The notes beneath the pieces were generated by a model, which saw only the letters and a program-made list of their open reading frames with translations, had not been told where the DNA came from and ran no database searches. DNA of 64,000 nucleotides from Herbaspirillum sp. (GTDB lineage Bacteria > Pseudomonadota > Gammaproteobacteria > Burkholderiales > Burkholderiaceae_D). The position numbers and the translations under genes are program-made. Below are positions 1 through 9,221 of the stretch, piece after piece (the first letter of the stretch is position 1; every line of letters begins with the position of its first letter). The stretch is from assembly GCA_028292625.1 (NCBI GenBank), contig JAQGLY010000014.1, positions 62,001-126,000 of the forward strand. Direction: 5' to 3'.

Positions 1-660
1 TTCCATCAGGGCCTGATGCGACAGCTTCGGATCGCGGATCAGCGCGATCGCGGCCTGCGCGACTTCATTCAGATTATGCGGCGGAATTTCGGTCGCCATG
101 CCGACCGCGATGCCGGAGGCGCCGTTGAGCAGCGCGAACGGCAACCGTGCCGGCAGCAGTTTCGGTTCCTGCGTCGAGCCGTCGTAGTTGGGCTGGAAAT
201 CGACCGTGCCCATGTCGATTTCTTCCAGCAGCAGCCTGGCGATCGGCGTAAGCCGCGCTTCGGTATAGCGCATCGCCGCCGCACCGTCGCCGTCGCGCGA
301 GCCGAAATTGCCCTGGCCGTCGATCAGCGGATAACGCAGCGTAAAATCCTGCGCCATCCGCACCAGCGCATCGTAGACCGACTGATCGCCATGCGGATGC
401 AGCTTGCCTAGCACTTCGCCGACCACCAGCGCCGACTTGCGCGGTTTGGCCGCCGCATTCAGGTTGAGCTCGTTCATCGCATACAGGATGCGCCGCTGCA
501 CCGGTTTCTGGCCGTCGGCGACATCGGGCAGCGCGCGCCCCTTGACCACCGAAATGGCGTAGTCGAGATAGGCGCGTTCGGCAAATGTGGTGAGCGTCAG
601 GGTTTCGCCTTCGGGCGCGGGCGGTTCGGGCGGTGCAAACAGATTGGCTTGTTCGGACAT
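1..660 (-). CDS. parC: DNA topoisomerase IV subunit A, N-terminal part (cut by window edge)
   Basis: Subunit A of topoisomerase IV cleaves and religates DNA during decatenation of daughter chromosomes, working as a ParC2ParE2 tetramer. The first 220 codons are present, starting at ATG 660; the rest lies left of the window. Translation shows the gyrase/topo IV A signature, including the quinolone-resistance region around residues 75-95 (HPHGD) and the catalytic tyrosine Y132 in AMRYTEARL. parE lies about 1 kb upstream on the same strand with a lytic transglycosylase gene between them, so the three may be co-transcribed. ParC is preferred to GyrA because of the nearby parE. Confidence 0.95.
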   Translation of the reverse strand, partial: MSEQANLFAPPEPPAPEGETLTLTTFAERAYLDYAISVVKGRALPDVADGQKPVQRRILYAMNELNLNAAAKPRKSALVVGEVLGKLHPHGDQSVYDALVRMAQDFTLRYPLIDGQGNFGSRDGDGAAAMRYTEARLTPIARLLLEEIDMGTVDFQPNYDGSTQEPKLLPARLPFALLNGASGIAVGMATEIPPHNLNEVAQAAIALIRDPKLSHQALME

Positions 661-738
661 GGGGCGGGGAGTATTTACGCTAAAGGGATGAAACGGTTGA
701 AGGGGTGACGGCGCGTCGGCATGGGGGCGGGCTGGTCC

Positions 739-1617
739 TTAATCGGCGTCGTTTGCGGTGTTGCCGGCGTCGCTGCTGACGGTCACCGGCGCCGGCAGCT
801 TGCTGCGGCCGCGCAGCACCGCGGTAATGCGGCCGGAGCCGGTCGCCTGCACGGAGGCGGGGGCGGCGGCGCCGCTGTCGGCGATTTTCCGGCCCGACGC
901 ATACAACTGATAAAACTGCGCCACCAGTTGCACGTAGTTTTGGGTTTCCGGATACGGCGGGATTTGATTGCTGTATTTTTGCACCGCGTTTTCGCCGGCG
1001 TTGTACGACGCGATCGTCAGATCCGTGTTTTGCGGAAAGATCTTGTTCAGGTCGTGCAGATACCGTGCGGCCAGCCGGATGTTGATGCCGGGATCGGTCA
1101 GTTTTTGATGCAGCGTGCGTTGCCTGTCGCCCTGTACGCCGTAGCGCTCGGCAGTGGCCGGCATGATCTGCATCAGGCCGACCGCGCCTTTCGGCGAGAC
1201 CGCATTCGGATTGAAACCGGATTCCGCCGCCATGATTGCCTTCAGCAGCGCCGGCTCCAGGTTGAATTCGGCGGCCGCGCGCTCGACCATCGCTTCGTAT
1301 TTTTTCAGGTTGGGGTGCGCGCTGATGAGACGCACCAGCGGATTGTCCGGGCTCTTGGCCCGCGACGGGCCTTTGCCGATTTTTGACGGATCCAGCGCGC
1401 CGCCGCCGCGCATGAAAAGCCGGTAGCGCGCGTCCAGCGCCTGGGTGGCGAAATGCGCATTGCCTTCCGCATCGACATAGCCGTAAATATTGGCGGCATG
1501 CGCGCGAGGGATCGCCAGCGCCAGACCCAGCGCCAAACCCGCCGCCACGCCGAGGCGGCGCACCGGCGCGGCGAAAGAGCGAGATGGGTTTGCGCGGGTT
1601 TTCATGCCTTTTTCCAT
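739..1617 (-). CDS. Periplasmic lytic transglycosylase, SLT family
   Basis: Predicted murein lytic transglycosylase that cleaves the MurNAc-GlcNAc bond of peptidoglycan with formation of 1,6-anhydroMurNAc. The 292-residue product has a basic N-terminus and hydrophobic stretch (about residues 15-41) ending in an Ala-X-Ala-like cleavage site, so it is probably exported. A short region resembling DUF4124 (IYGYVDAEGNAHF) precedes the SLT domain at about residues 115-235. The catalytic glutamate is E132 in AAESGFNP, followed by the GLMQIMP motif. Its start lies one base before the parE stop, so translation is probably coupled to parE. An internal ATG five codons in (MKTRANP) is an alternative start. 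Confidence 0.9.
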   Translation of the reverse strand: MEKGMKTRANPSRSFAAPVRRLGVAAGLALGLALAIPRAHAANIYGYVDAEGNAHFATQALDARYRLFMRGGGALDPSKIGKGPSRAKSPDNPLVRLISAHPNLKKYEAMVERAAAEFNLEPALLKAIMAAESGFNPNAVSPKGAVGLMQIMPATAERYGVQGDRQRTLHQKLTDPGINIRLAARYLHDLNKIFPQNTDLTIASYNAGENAVQKYSNQIPPYPETQNYVQLVAQFYQLYASGRKIADSGAAAPASVQATGSGRITAVLRGRSKLPAPVTVSSDAGNTANDAD

Positions 1618-1618
1618 A

Positions 1619-3619
1619 TCAGATATCGGCTTCGGCTTCGTTGCCGTGCTCTTCGATCCAGGCCCGGCGGGCGGCGGCTTCGCCCTTGCCCATCAGCATC
1701 GTGAAGCGCGCTTCCGACGCCGGCAGGTCGAATTCGCCCAGCGCCACCGGCAGCAGACGGCGGGTATCGGGATTCATCGTGGTTTCCCACAATTGCTCGG
1801 CGTTCATTTCGCCCAGTCCCTTGAAGCGCGAAATGCTCCAGCCGTCTTCCTTGACGCCGTCCTTGCGCAATTTATCCTCGATGGCTTCCAGTTCGCCGTC
1901 GTCCAGCGCGTAGAATTTCTGCGCTTGCTTTTTGCCGCGCGCCGGCGCATCGACGCGATACAGCGGCGGCCGCGCGATGCAGATGTGGCCGGCGTCGATC
2001 AGCTTCGGAAAATGCCGGAAGAACAGCGTCAGCAGCAATACCTGGATATGCGAACCGTCGACGTCCGCATCGGACAGGATGCAGATCTTGCCGTAACGCA
2101 GGCTGCTCAGATCGGGATGGTCGTGGTTGCCGTGCGGATCGATGCCGATGGCCACCGCGATGTCATGGATTTCGTTGTTGGCGAACAGGCGGTCGCGTTC
2201 GGTCTCCCATGCATTGAGCACCTTGCCGCGCAAGGGCAGGATCGCCTGGAATTCCTTGTCGCGGCCCATTTTGGCCGAGCCGCCGGCCGAATCGCCTTCG
2301 ACCAGAAACAGTTCGTTGCGGCTGACGTCGCTGGATTCGCAATCGGTCAGCTTGCCCGGCAGCACCGCCACGCCGGACGATTTCTTCTTTTCGATCTTTT
2401 GCGCCGAACGCAGCCGGCTTTGCGCCTGCTTGATGACCAGTTCGGCCAGCTTCTTGCCGTATTCGACGTGATGGTTCAGCCACAATTCCAGCGCGGGACG
2501 GCAAAAGCCCGACACCAGCCGCACCGCATCGCGCGAATTCAGTCTTTCCTTGATCTGGCCCTGGAATTGCGGATCCAGCACCTTGGCCGACAGTACGAAA
2601 GAAACCCGCGCAAACACGTCTTCGGGCAACAGTTTGACGCCTTTGGGCAGCAGCGAATGCATTTCGACGAAGCTCTTGACCGCGCCGAAAAAGCCGTCGC
2701 GCAAACCGGCTTCGTGGGTGCCCCCGGCCGAAGTCGGGATCAGGTTGACGTACGATTCGCGCACCACATTGCCTTCTTCGGTCCAGGCCGCGACCCAGGC
2801 CGCGCCTTCGCCTTCGGCAAAACCGTCGGCATCGGCGCCGGCGTATTGCTCGCCTTCGAACAGCGGGATCAAGGGATCGGCATGCGAAGCCTGCGCCAGC
2901 GATTCCAGCAGATAGCCGCGCAGCCCCTGCTCGTACTGCCAGGTCTGCTGCTCGCCGGTGCGGGCGGTGATCAGGCAGACCTTGACGCCCGGCAGCAGCA
3001 CCGCTTTGGAACGCAGCAGGCGTTGCAGTTCCGGATGCGAAATGGCGGGCGAATCGAAATACTTGGGATCGGGCCAGACCGTGACGCGGGTGCCGGATTT
3101 CTTGTCTTCGCGGGCGGCGTTGCGCGAAGTCAGCGGTTCGATCACATCGCCGCCGGCGAACACCAGCTTGTGCACCCCGCGGCCCTGGTCGTCCTTGCGC
3201 CAGACTTCGATCTCCAGACGCTTCGACAGCGCATTGGTGACCGACACGCCGACGCCGTGCAGGCCGCCCGAGAACGCATACGCGCCGCCGGAGCCCTTGT
3301 CGAATTTGCCGCCGGCGTGCAATCGGGTGAACACGATTTCCACGGTCGGCACGTTTTCTTCCGGATGCAGCCCGACCGGAATGCCGCGGCCGTCGTCTTC
3401 GACGGCGATGCTGCCGTCGGCGTTGACGGTCACCACGATATTCTGCGCATATCCACCCAGCGCCTCATCGGAGGCGTTGTCGATGACCTCCTGAATGATG
3501 TGCAGCGGATTTTCGGTGCGGGTGTACATGCCGGGGCGTTGTTTGACCGGCTCCAGGCCTTTCAAGACACGGATCGACGATTCGCTGTAGTCGGATGGGG
3601 TATTTTTTTTCGTTGCCAT
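1619..3619 (-). CDS. parE: DNA topoisomerase IV subunit B
   Basis: ATPase subunit of topoisomerase IV, needed for chromosome decatenation together with ParC. The 666-residue protein has the GHKL ATP-binding fold at the N-terminus (EVIDNASDEAL, then DDGRGIP), a transducer domain with the lid lysine region, and a TOPRIM domain carrying EGDSAGG and a later DADVDGSH metal-binding motif. PLRGKVLN also fits the family. The length is normal for proteobacterial ParE. The start at 3619 gives the conserved beginning MATKKNTPSDYSESSI. It lies upstream of the lytic transglycosylase and parC, all on the minus strand. Confidence 0.97.
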   Translation of the reverse strand: MATKKNTPSDYSESSIRVLKGLEPVKQRPGMYTRTENPLHIIQEVIDNASDEALGGYAQNIVVTVNADGSIAVEDDGRGIPVGLHPEENVPTVEIVFTRLHAGGKFDKGSGGAYAFSGGLHGVGVSVTNALSKRLEIEVWRKDDQGRGVHKLVFAGGDVIEPLTSRNAAREDKKSGTRVTVWPDPKYFDSPAISHPELQRLLRSKAVLLPGVKVCLITARTGEQQTWQYEQGLRGYLLESLAQASHADPLIPLFEGEQYAGADADGFAEGEGAAWVAAWTEEGNVVRESYVNLIPTSAGGTHEAGLRDGFFGAVKSFVEMHSLLPKGVKLLPEDVFARVSFVLSAKVLDPQFQGQIKERLNSRDAVRLVSGFCRPALELWLNHHVEYGKKLAELVIKQAQSRLRSAQKIEKKKSSGVAVLPGKLTDCESSDVSRNELFLVEGDSAGGSAKMGRDKEFQAILPLRGKVLNAWETERDRLFANNEIHDIAVAIGIDPHGNHDHPDLSSLRYGKICILSDADVDGSHIQVLLLTLFFRHFPKLIDAGHICIARPPLYRVDAPARGKKQAQKFYALDDGELEAIEDKLRKDGVKEDGWSISRFKGLGEMNAEQLWETTMNPDTRRLLPVALGEFDLPASEARFTMLMGKGEAAARRAWIEEHGNEAEADI

Positions 3620-3726
3620 GCGGTGATATATGCTTTTTCCGGGTGCTGCGGGTGAAATCGGTGGCGAATTTCCTGCATTCTAATGGAAACGGGCCGGGGC
3701 GGCGGATTGTGCCTGTTTTGCTCAGC

Positions 3727-4896
3727 TCATTTGCTCAATACACGCATCGCCTGTTCCAGACCGTCGATGGTCAGCGCGTACATGCGCTTGCCGACCAGTT
3801 GCTGAATCAACTCTATGGACTGCCGGTACTGCCACAGATTGTGCGGTTCCGGGTTGAGCCACGCGTGATGCGGGAAAGCGGCGGTGAAGCGTTGCAGCCA
3901 TGCCGCGCCGGCTTCGGCATTGTTGTAATCGACGGCGCCGCCGGGGTGCAGTATCTCATACGGACTCATGGTGGCGTCGCCGACAAAGATCAACTTGGTG
4001 TCGGCGGGGTAAGTTCTCAAGACCTCCCAGGTCGAAAACTGTTCGTCGCGGCGGCGCCGATTGCTTTTCCACAGGTATTCGTAGACGCAATTGTGGAAAT
4101 AATAAAAATTCATGTTCTTGAATTCGCTGCGCGCCGCCGAAAACAGTTCTTCGGTGCGCGCAATGTGATCGTCCATCGATCCGCCTACGTCCAGCAGCAT
4201 CAATACCTTGATATTGTTTTTGCGTTCGGCCTGCATTCTGATATCGAGATAGCCGGCATTATTGGCGGTGGCGCGGATGGTGTCGTCCAGCGCCAGTTCC
4301 TCCTGTGCGCCGGCGCGAGCGAATTTGCGCAGGCGGCGCAGCGCGACCTTGACATTGCGGGTGCCGATTTCACGGTCGGCGTCGTAGTCCTTGTAGGCGC
4401 GGGCTTCCCATACCTTCACCGCGCTGCGCCCGCCGCCCTTGCCTCCGATGCGCACGCCTTCGGGGTTGGCGCCGCCGTTGCCGAACGGCGAGGTGCCGCC
4501 GGTGCCTATCCATTTGCTGCCGCCTTCGTGCCGTTCTTTCTGCTCGTCCAGCAATTGCTTGAGACGGTCCATCAGCTTGTCGTAGCCCAACTTTTCCAGC
4601 TGCGCGCGTTGTTCGGGCGTCAGTACGCGTTTCAGCCGTTCGGCCAGCCAGTCCAGCGGGATGTCGGCGCGTTTGTCGAAAATCGTGTCTATGCCTTTGA
4701 AATACAGACCGAAAGCCTGATCGAATTTGTCGTAATTCGCTTCATCCTTGATCAGCGTGGTGCGCGCCAGAAAGTAGAAATCGTCCAGCGACGGCGCAAT
4801 CACGTTTTTCTGCAGCGCTTCCAGCAGAATCAGGAATTCCTTGATCGACACCGGCAGCCTGGCGTCTTTCAGGGCGAAGAAGAAATCGATCAGCAT
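3727..4896 (-). CDS. VWA-domain protein, CoxE-like, MoxR partner
   Basis: Cytoplasmic von Willebrand A-domain protein of the CoxE-like family, usually encoded beside a MoxR-type AAA ATPase; the pair is thought to act as a chaperone or metal-insertase-like unit, but the client here is unknown. I chose the start at 4896 (MLIDFFFALKDARLP, 389 residues) because the 27 in-frame residues further upstream are unlike the family and run into the ATPase gene. The VWA domain begins around VLMLLDVGGSMDDH, where the MIDAS motif reads D-x-G-x-S rather than the textbook D-x-S-x-S. A charged, glycine-rich linker lies before it. Confidence 0.88.
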   Translation of the reverse strand: MLIDFFFALKDARLPVSIKEFLILLEALQKNVIAPSLDDFYFLARTTLIKDEANYDKFDQAFGLYFKGIDTIFDKRADIPLDWLAERLKRVLTPEQRAQLEKLGYDKLMDRLKQLLDEQKERHEGGSKWIGTGGTSPFGNGGANPEGVRIGGKGGGRSAVKVWEARAYKDYDADREIGTRNVKVALRRLRKFARAGAQEELALDDTIRATANNAGYLDIRMQAERKNNIKVLMLLDVGGSMDDHIARTEELFSAARSEFKNMNFYYFHNCVYEYLWKSNRRRRDEQFSTWEVLRTYPADTKLIFVGDATMSPYEILHPGGAVDYNNAEAGAAWLQRFTAAFPHHAWLNPEPHNLWQYRQSIELIQQLVGKRMYALTIDGLEQAMRVLSK

Positions 4897-4927
4897 GATG
4901 GCGGCGGGGCGGATGTTCGGGGCGGGA

Positions 4928-5783
4928 TTACCGGTTATGCCGCGCCATCTGCAGCAGGCGTTCGAACAGATGCACATCCTGTTCGTTTTTCAGCAGCGCG
5001 CCGTGCAGCGGCGGAACCAGCATCTGTTCGTCTTCGCTGCGCAGCGCTTCGGGGGGGATGTCTTCGGCCAGCAGCAGCTTGAGCCAGTCCAGCAGCTCGG
5101 ACGTCGACGGCTTTTTCTTCAGGCCGGGAATGTCGCGCATTTCGTAAAACGTCTGCATCGCCTGCGCCAGCAGATCGCGCCTGATGGTCGGGAAATGTAC
5201 GTTGACGATTCTTTGCATCGTGTCCCGGTCCGGGAATTTGATGTAATGGAAAAAGCAGCGCCGCAAAAACGCGTCGGGCAATTCCTTTTCATTATTGGAA
5301 GTGATGATGACCAGCGGCCTATGCACCGCCTTGACGATTTCGCGGGTTTCGTAAACATAGAATTCCATCCGGTCCAGTTCACGCAGCAGGTCGTTCGGAA
5401 ATTCCAGATCGGCCTTGTCGATTTCGTCGATCAGCAACACCACCGGCTGATCCGCCGTAAATGCTTGCCACAACACGCCTTTAACGATGTAGTTATGGAT
5501 GTTCTTGACCTTTTTCGTCTCCCAGTTGCGAATCGCGCAGACGGGACACCGCATCGTATTCGTACAAGCCCTGCTGCGCTTTGGTGGTGGATTTGATATG
5601 CCATTGCAGCAACGGCATGTCCAGCGCGGCAGCCACTTCTTCGGCCAGCATGGTTTTGCCGGTGCCCGGCTCGCCCTTGATCAGCAGCGGACGTTGCAGG
5701 GTCAGAGCGGCATTGACCGCCAGTTTCAGATCGTCGGTGGCGACGTAGTGGCTGGATCCTTCGAAACGTGTCCGGATTTGCAT
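4928..5783 (-). pseudogene. MoxR-type AAA ATPase, broken by a one-base frameshift
   Basis: AAA+ ATPase of the MoxR family, partner of the downstream VWA protein. The N-terminal 90 or so residues (from ATG 5783) contain the Walker A motif GEPGTGKT and run in one frame up to DSQLGDEK. The rest, with Walker B VVLLIDEIDKAD and sensor 1 IITSNNEKE, continues in another frame from VKNIHNYIVKG. The join falls in a run of five T at 5511-5515 (five A on the coding strand). Removing one base restores an uninterrupted protein of about 284 residues, normal for the family. It could be a sequencing indel, a recent null mutation or, less likely, translational frameshifting. Confidence 0.85.
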
Positions 5784-5988
5784 GGCGTATTTGTCTTTTC
5801 AGAGAAAAAATTAAATGCAAGGAATTCGAGTATAAGGGATATCTGCCGAATGCCGGGTCCGGCTCCTGTTTGTCAGGGCAGATGTAACTTTACGTGTTTA
5901 AGCATGTCTGACGCCCTTATTTATCCGACACTGTGCGCTTTCCAAATAATGAATGGGCCTAAAGTGGGACGGCAGCCACCGATTCGAG

Positions 5989-6006
5989 GCGGGGTTGCAG
6001 CCCCGC
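5989..6006. repeat. GC-rich imperfect palindrome in the 5784-6052 intergenic gap
   Basis: The 269-base gap between the MoxR gene and the next plus-strand gene contains this 18-base near-palindrome, GCGGGGTTGCAGCCCCGC, with one central mismatch. It lies about 45 bases before the start codon. It could be the core of a dispersed intergenic repeat or a transcript hairpin. No T tract follows, so it is not a convincing terminator. The rest of the gap is AT-rich and probably carries the two divergent promoters. Confidence 0.4.
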
Positions 6007-6052
6007 AGCCCTACAAGAACGGCGTCCAAATCGACATTCGAAATGCAGGTTT

Positions 6053-8242
6053 ATGAAATTATTTCTTCTCAAGATAGCAGTGTTCTGGCGGCGCCTGCGC
6101 GGCGGCAGCGTCCGCAACCGTTTTGCGATGAGCGCGAGCCGTGTGGAGGCGCTGATGCTGCGCGCCGATCCGCAAGCGCCGTGGCATCTGCGCGCCAATT
6201 GGATGATCGACGTGGCCGAATGGGTGCGTCACGAGTCCAAGGTGTCGTGGCGCGACGAACAGGCATGGCGCCGCATCAAGCATGCGCGCCTGGTCTATTT
6301 GCTGACCTGGCTCAATCGCAACCGCACGGTACGCCGCTCGGTGCAAATGACGTTGCAGCGCACGCTGCGCGAAGCCACCGGGCCGGAGTTGTTTTCCGCC
6401 ACCGGTTTGCCGTTCGAATCGGCGTTTTTCAGCGAGCTGTCGGAGCGGCTGACGCTGACCGTGCTGCCGCGCCGCTTGTCGCCGTCCGATTTGTCCGGTT
6501 TGTTCACTGCGATGTTTCCTGCTCCGTCGGATGCGCAATGGATGCTGGAGCTGGATCAGGAAGCGCTGGACGGCTTGTGGAAGCTGGCCGCCGACGACGG
6601 TATTTCGCATATGTATCGCCAGCAGATCGACGAGTCGCTGGTGTATTTGTGCACGCTGGTGATCGCCGAAGGCATCAGCCCGGCATTCCGTCAGCGGCTG
6701 GAACCGAAGATGCCGCTGCAGGCCACGCCGTTCATGGTCTTGCGGCGCGAGCTGGAAAGCTATTTGCGCGGCGCGCCGGGCGACGAGAATGCGCTGCGCA
6801 GCGTGCGCATGCTGATCGCGGTGTGCCAGGCGCAGACCGATCGCATCTACGCGCATCTGGACGAGCACGGTGTGTCGGTCAGCCTGGTGTACCGGGTCGA
6901 GCGCATGCGCGCCCAGTTGTTGCGGATGCAGCTGCTGATCGATTTGCGCGCCGCCGGGGCCGCCCGCGTCGACGGCCGGGTGCAGGCGGTGCTGGCCGAC
7001 CTGATTCGCGCGCATCACCATCGTTCGTCGATCAGAGAGCTGATACGGCGCAGTTTTTCCTTGCTGGCGCGCAAGATGGTGGAACGCAACGGTGTGCATG
7101 GCGAGCATTACATCGCGCGCGACGGCAGCGCGTATCGCGCGATGCTGAAAGCCGCGTATCGCGGCGGTATCGTGACCGCCGCGACGGTCACCGTCAAAAC
7201 GCTGGTCAACAGCGTGGGCGCGCCCTATTTTTTCCAGGGCCTGTTTGCGTCCTTGAATTACGCAACCAGTTTTCTGTTGATTTCGGCCATCGGCGGGGTG
7301 CTGGCGACCAAGCAGCCGGCGGTGACCGCGCCTGCCTTGGCGTCGCGCATGGGCGAACTGGAGACGGTCGACGGACTGCGCACTCTGATGACCGAAGTGG
7401 CGATGCTGCTGCGCTCGCAGGCCGCGGCCGTGTTCGGCAATGTCGCCGCGGTGATTCCGGCCATGGCGGCGATCGCATTGCTGTACGGATGGCTGCACCG
7501 GACGCCGTTGATGGACGCGGACAAGGCCGGCAGCGTCATCGCCGGTCTGTCGCCGATCGGCATGACGCCGGTGTATGCCGCGCTGACTGGCGTGTTGTTG
7601 TGGCTGGCGAGTCTGGTGGCGGGATTTACCGACAACTGGTTTGCCTTGCGCACACTGCGTGAGGCGCTGGCGCATCAGCGGCAATTGGTGCGCGTGCTGG
7701 GGGCGGGGCGCGCCGAGCGGCTGGCGGCCTGGCTGGATCGCCATATTTCGACGATCGCCGGCAATGTGTCGCTGGGGCTTTTTCTGGGCATGACGCCGGT
7801 GCTGGCGCAGTTTTTCGGCTTGCCGCTCGATGTGCGGCATATCACGCTGGCTACCGGCAGCCTGACCGCGGCGGCGGCCAGTCTGGGCTGGCAGGCGCTG
7901 GGCACGCCGGCGTTCTGGCTGGCGGCGGCCGGCGTGGCGCTGACCGGACTGCTCAATGTCGGCGTGGCGTTCAGCTGCGCGCTGGTATTGGCCTTGCGCG
8001 CCCGCGAGGTGCCGCGGCGCACGCGGCGGCTGGTGTTTCGCGCGGTATTGCGGCGCTTCATGATGTCGCCGTATGCGTTTCTGTTTCCCCCGCGTGGCGC
8101 GGCCGGAGAAGCCGATGCCGTCGCCGCGGAACCGGGCCGGACCGCCGAGGCGGATGCCGGGGCCGCCGAAACGCGGTCGCGCGACGTCGGCAACGCCGAT
8201 AGCGCGGCGGCTAACGACAGTTCCGTCAAACAACGCAAATAA
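6053..8242 (+). CDS. Gcr-family 'site-specific recombinase' (multi-pass membrane protein of unknown function)
   Basis: The 729-residue product matches the family annotated as site-specific recombinase, Gcr (SpecificRecomb domain), common in Beta- and Gammaproteobacteria. I see no tyrosine- or serine-recombinase catalytic motif. The N-terminal 370 residues are soluble and helical. The C-terminal half (about 375-660) carries several hydrophobic segments typical of membrane spans, such as FASLNYATSFLLISAIGGVL and VFGNVAAVIPAMAAIALLYG. The last 60 residues are Ala/Glu/Asp-rich and look disordered. The recombinase label is therefore historical; an inner-membrane role is more likely. The start at 6053 follows a gap with no competing gene. 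Confidence 0.8.
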   Translation: MKLFLLKIAVFWRRLRGGSVRNRFAMSASRVEALMLRADPQAPWHLRANWMIDVAEWVRHESKVSWRDEQAWRRIKHARLVYLLTWLNRNRTVRRSVQMTLQRTLREATGPELFSATGLPFESAFFSELSERLTLTVLPRRLSPSDLSGLFTAMFPAPSDAQWMLELDQEALDGLWKLAADDGISHMYRQQIDESLVYLCTLVIAEGISPAFRQRLEPKMPLQATPFMVLRRELESYLRGAPGDENALRSVRMLIAVCQAQTDRIYAHLDEHGVSVSLVYRVERMRAQLLRMQLLIDLRAAGAARVDGRVQAVLADLIRAHHHRSSIRELIRRSFSLLARKMVERNGVHGEHYIARDGSAYRAMLKAAYRGGIVTAATVTVKTLVNSVGAPYFFQGLFASLNYATSFLLISAIGGVLATKQPAVTAPALASRMGELETVDGLRTLMTEVAMLLRSQAAAVFGNVAAVIPAMAAIALLYGWLHRTPLMDADKAGSVIAGLSPIGMTPVYAALTGVLLWLASLVAGFTDNWFALRTLREALAHQRQLVRVLGAGRAERLAAWLDRHISTIAGNVSLGLFLGMTPVLAQFFGLPLDVRHITLATGSLTAAAASLGWQALGTPAFWLAAAGVALTGLLNVGVAFSCALVLALRAREVPRRTRRLVFRAVLRRFMMSPYAFLFPPRGAAGEADAVAAEPGRTAEADAGAAETRSRDVGNADSAAANDSSVKQRK

Positions 8243-8462
8243 GACACAAACGAGAATGCGCAGACCGAGGCGATGCGGTACGCCCTATCGGCGTAGGTGA
8301 CTGCTCGTCCGTCTTGGGTTAGAATCAAGCACTTTTTTGCCGAGCGGTATGGTGTTTGCCGGCGGTATGGCGGATTTGGCTTCCTGCGCGGCCCAAGGGG
8401 GATTTACAGGGGCGCGACGGATGTTTTTGCATCGAACTGGTTTGTTTAATTACCTTGCTATC

Positions 8463-8798
8463 ATGAAAAAACAACTATTAGCACTTCTCGCGCTGGCCGG
8501 AATCGCCGCTGCGGCGTCCGGCGCGGCGGCGGCCGCCGATCTCGTCGGTAACGCCAAAGCAGCCGAAAACAAGGTGTCGATGTGCATCGGCTGCCACGGC
8601 ATTCCGGGGTACAAGGGGACGTTTCCCGAGGTCTATGAAGTGCCCATGCTGGGCGGTCAGTCGGCCAAATATATAGAAAACGCGCTGCGGGAATACCAAA
8701 AGGGCGACCGCAACCATCCGACCATGCATGGCATCGCCGCCTCCCTGTCGGATCAGGATATGGCCGATGTCGCCGCTTACTACTCACAGCAGAAATAA
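8463..8798 (+). CDS. Small periplasmic monoheme cytochrome c
   Basis: A 111-residue class I cytochrome c carrying electrons in the periplasm. The start at 8463 (MKKQLLALLALAG) gives a proper signal peptide cleaved around AAAAADL; an in-frame extension back to 8337 adds residues without export character and is rejected. The heme-binding motif is CIGCH near residue 39, and a downstream methionine (VPMLGGQ or NHPTMHG) can serve as the axial ligand. The next gene, 11 bases downstream, encodes a second cytochrome c of the same type. Together they resemble a split two-heme cytochrome c4 or c553 pair feeding a terminal oxidase. Confidence 0.9.
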   Translation: MKKQLLALLALAGIAAAASGAAAAADLVGNAKAAENKVSMCIGCHGIPGYKGTFPEVYEVPMLGGQSAKYIENALREYQKGDRNHPTMHGIAASLSDQDMADVAAYYSQQK

Positions 8799-8809
8799 CG
8801 GAACGCACG

Positions 8810-9163
8810 ATGAAAAAGATAGCGACTTTGGCTGCCGTCCTGGGCGCCTCCAGCATTTCCTTTGCCGCGCATGCGGCCGGCGATATCGACGCGGGTAAGG
8901 CAGCCGTACAAAAATACAATTGCGCCGCCTGCCATGGCGTCGATTTCAATTCGCCGATCGATCCCAGCTATCCGAAGCTGGCCGGTCAGCATCGCGATTA
9001 CCTGCAGCATGCGCTGACCGCTTACAAGCGCGCGCCGACCGACATGAACCGCCGCACCAATGCGATCATGGCCGGGCAGGTGGCGCCGTTGTCGGAGCAG
9101 GACATCGCCAATATCGCCTCTTATCTGAGCAGCCTGCCGGGTTCGCTGGTGCTGCGCAAGTAA
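8810..9163 (+). CDS. Small periplasmic monoheme cytochrome c
   Basis: A 117-residue exported class I cytochrome c. The signal peptide covers about residues 1-22 (ending SFAAHAAG), the heme site is CAACH near residue 41, and the likely axial Met lies in NAIMAGQVAPLS. The sequence ends in ANIASYLSSLPG, typical of cytochrome c4/c553 C-termini. The preceding cytochrome gene ends 11 bases upstream, so the two probably form an operon. A bidirectional terminator-like hairpin follows directly after the stop. Confidence 0.92.
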   Translation: MKKIATLAAVLGASSISFAAHAAGDIDAGKAAVQKYNCAACHGVDFNSPIDPSYPKLAGQHRDYLQHALTAYKRAPTDMNRRTNAIMAGQVAPLSEQDIANIASYLSSLPGSLVLRK

Positions 9164-9173
9164 TCTCCCAAAA

Positions 9174-9221
9174 GAAAGAGCCGCCGACGGCCGGCCATGC
9201 CCGGACCGGCGCGGTTCTTTC
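9174..9221. terminator. Hairpin between converging genes
   Basis: Arms GAAAGAGCCGC (9174-9184) and GCGGTTCTTTC (9211-9221) pair with one G-T wobble around a GC-rich loop that can fold further. A flanking A-rich stretch lies on the left side. The element sits between the stop of the plus-strand cytochrome and the stop of the minus-strand DUF1841 gene, where a shared terminator is expected. Confidence 0.6.

Noticed and set aside
1490..3655. 721-codon open frame opposite parE
   Set aside because: It is the antisense shadow of a high-GC gene; the parE reading has full family motifs and this one has none.
5505..5520. Programmed ribosomal frameshift in the MoxR gene
   Set aside because: The run of A does not form a standard -1 slippery heptamer in the required frame and a +1 shift is needed; an indel is simpler.
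6059..8233. 724-codon open frame opposite the Gcr-type gene
   Set aside because: Arg/Gln/His-rich composition with no family features; it is the reverse-strand shadow of the plus-strand gene.
8337..8462. N-terminal extension of the first cytochrome c back to 8337
   Set aside because: The extension places the signal peptide internally; the start at 8463 gives a normal exported protein.
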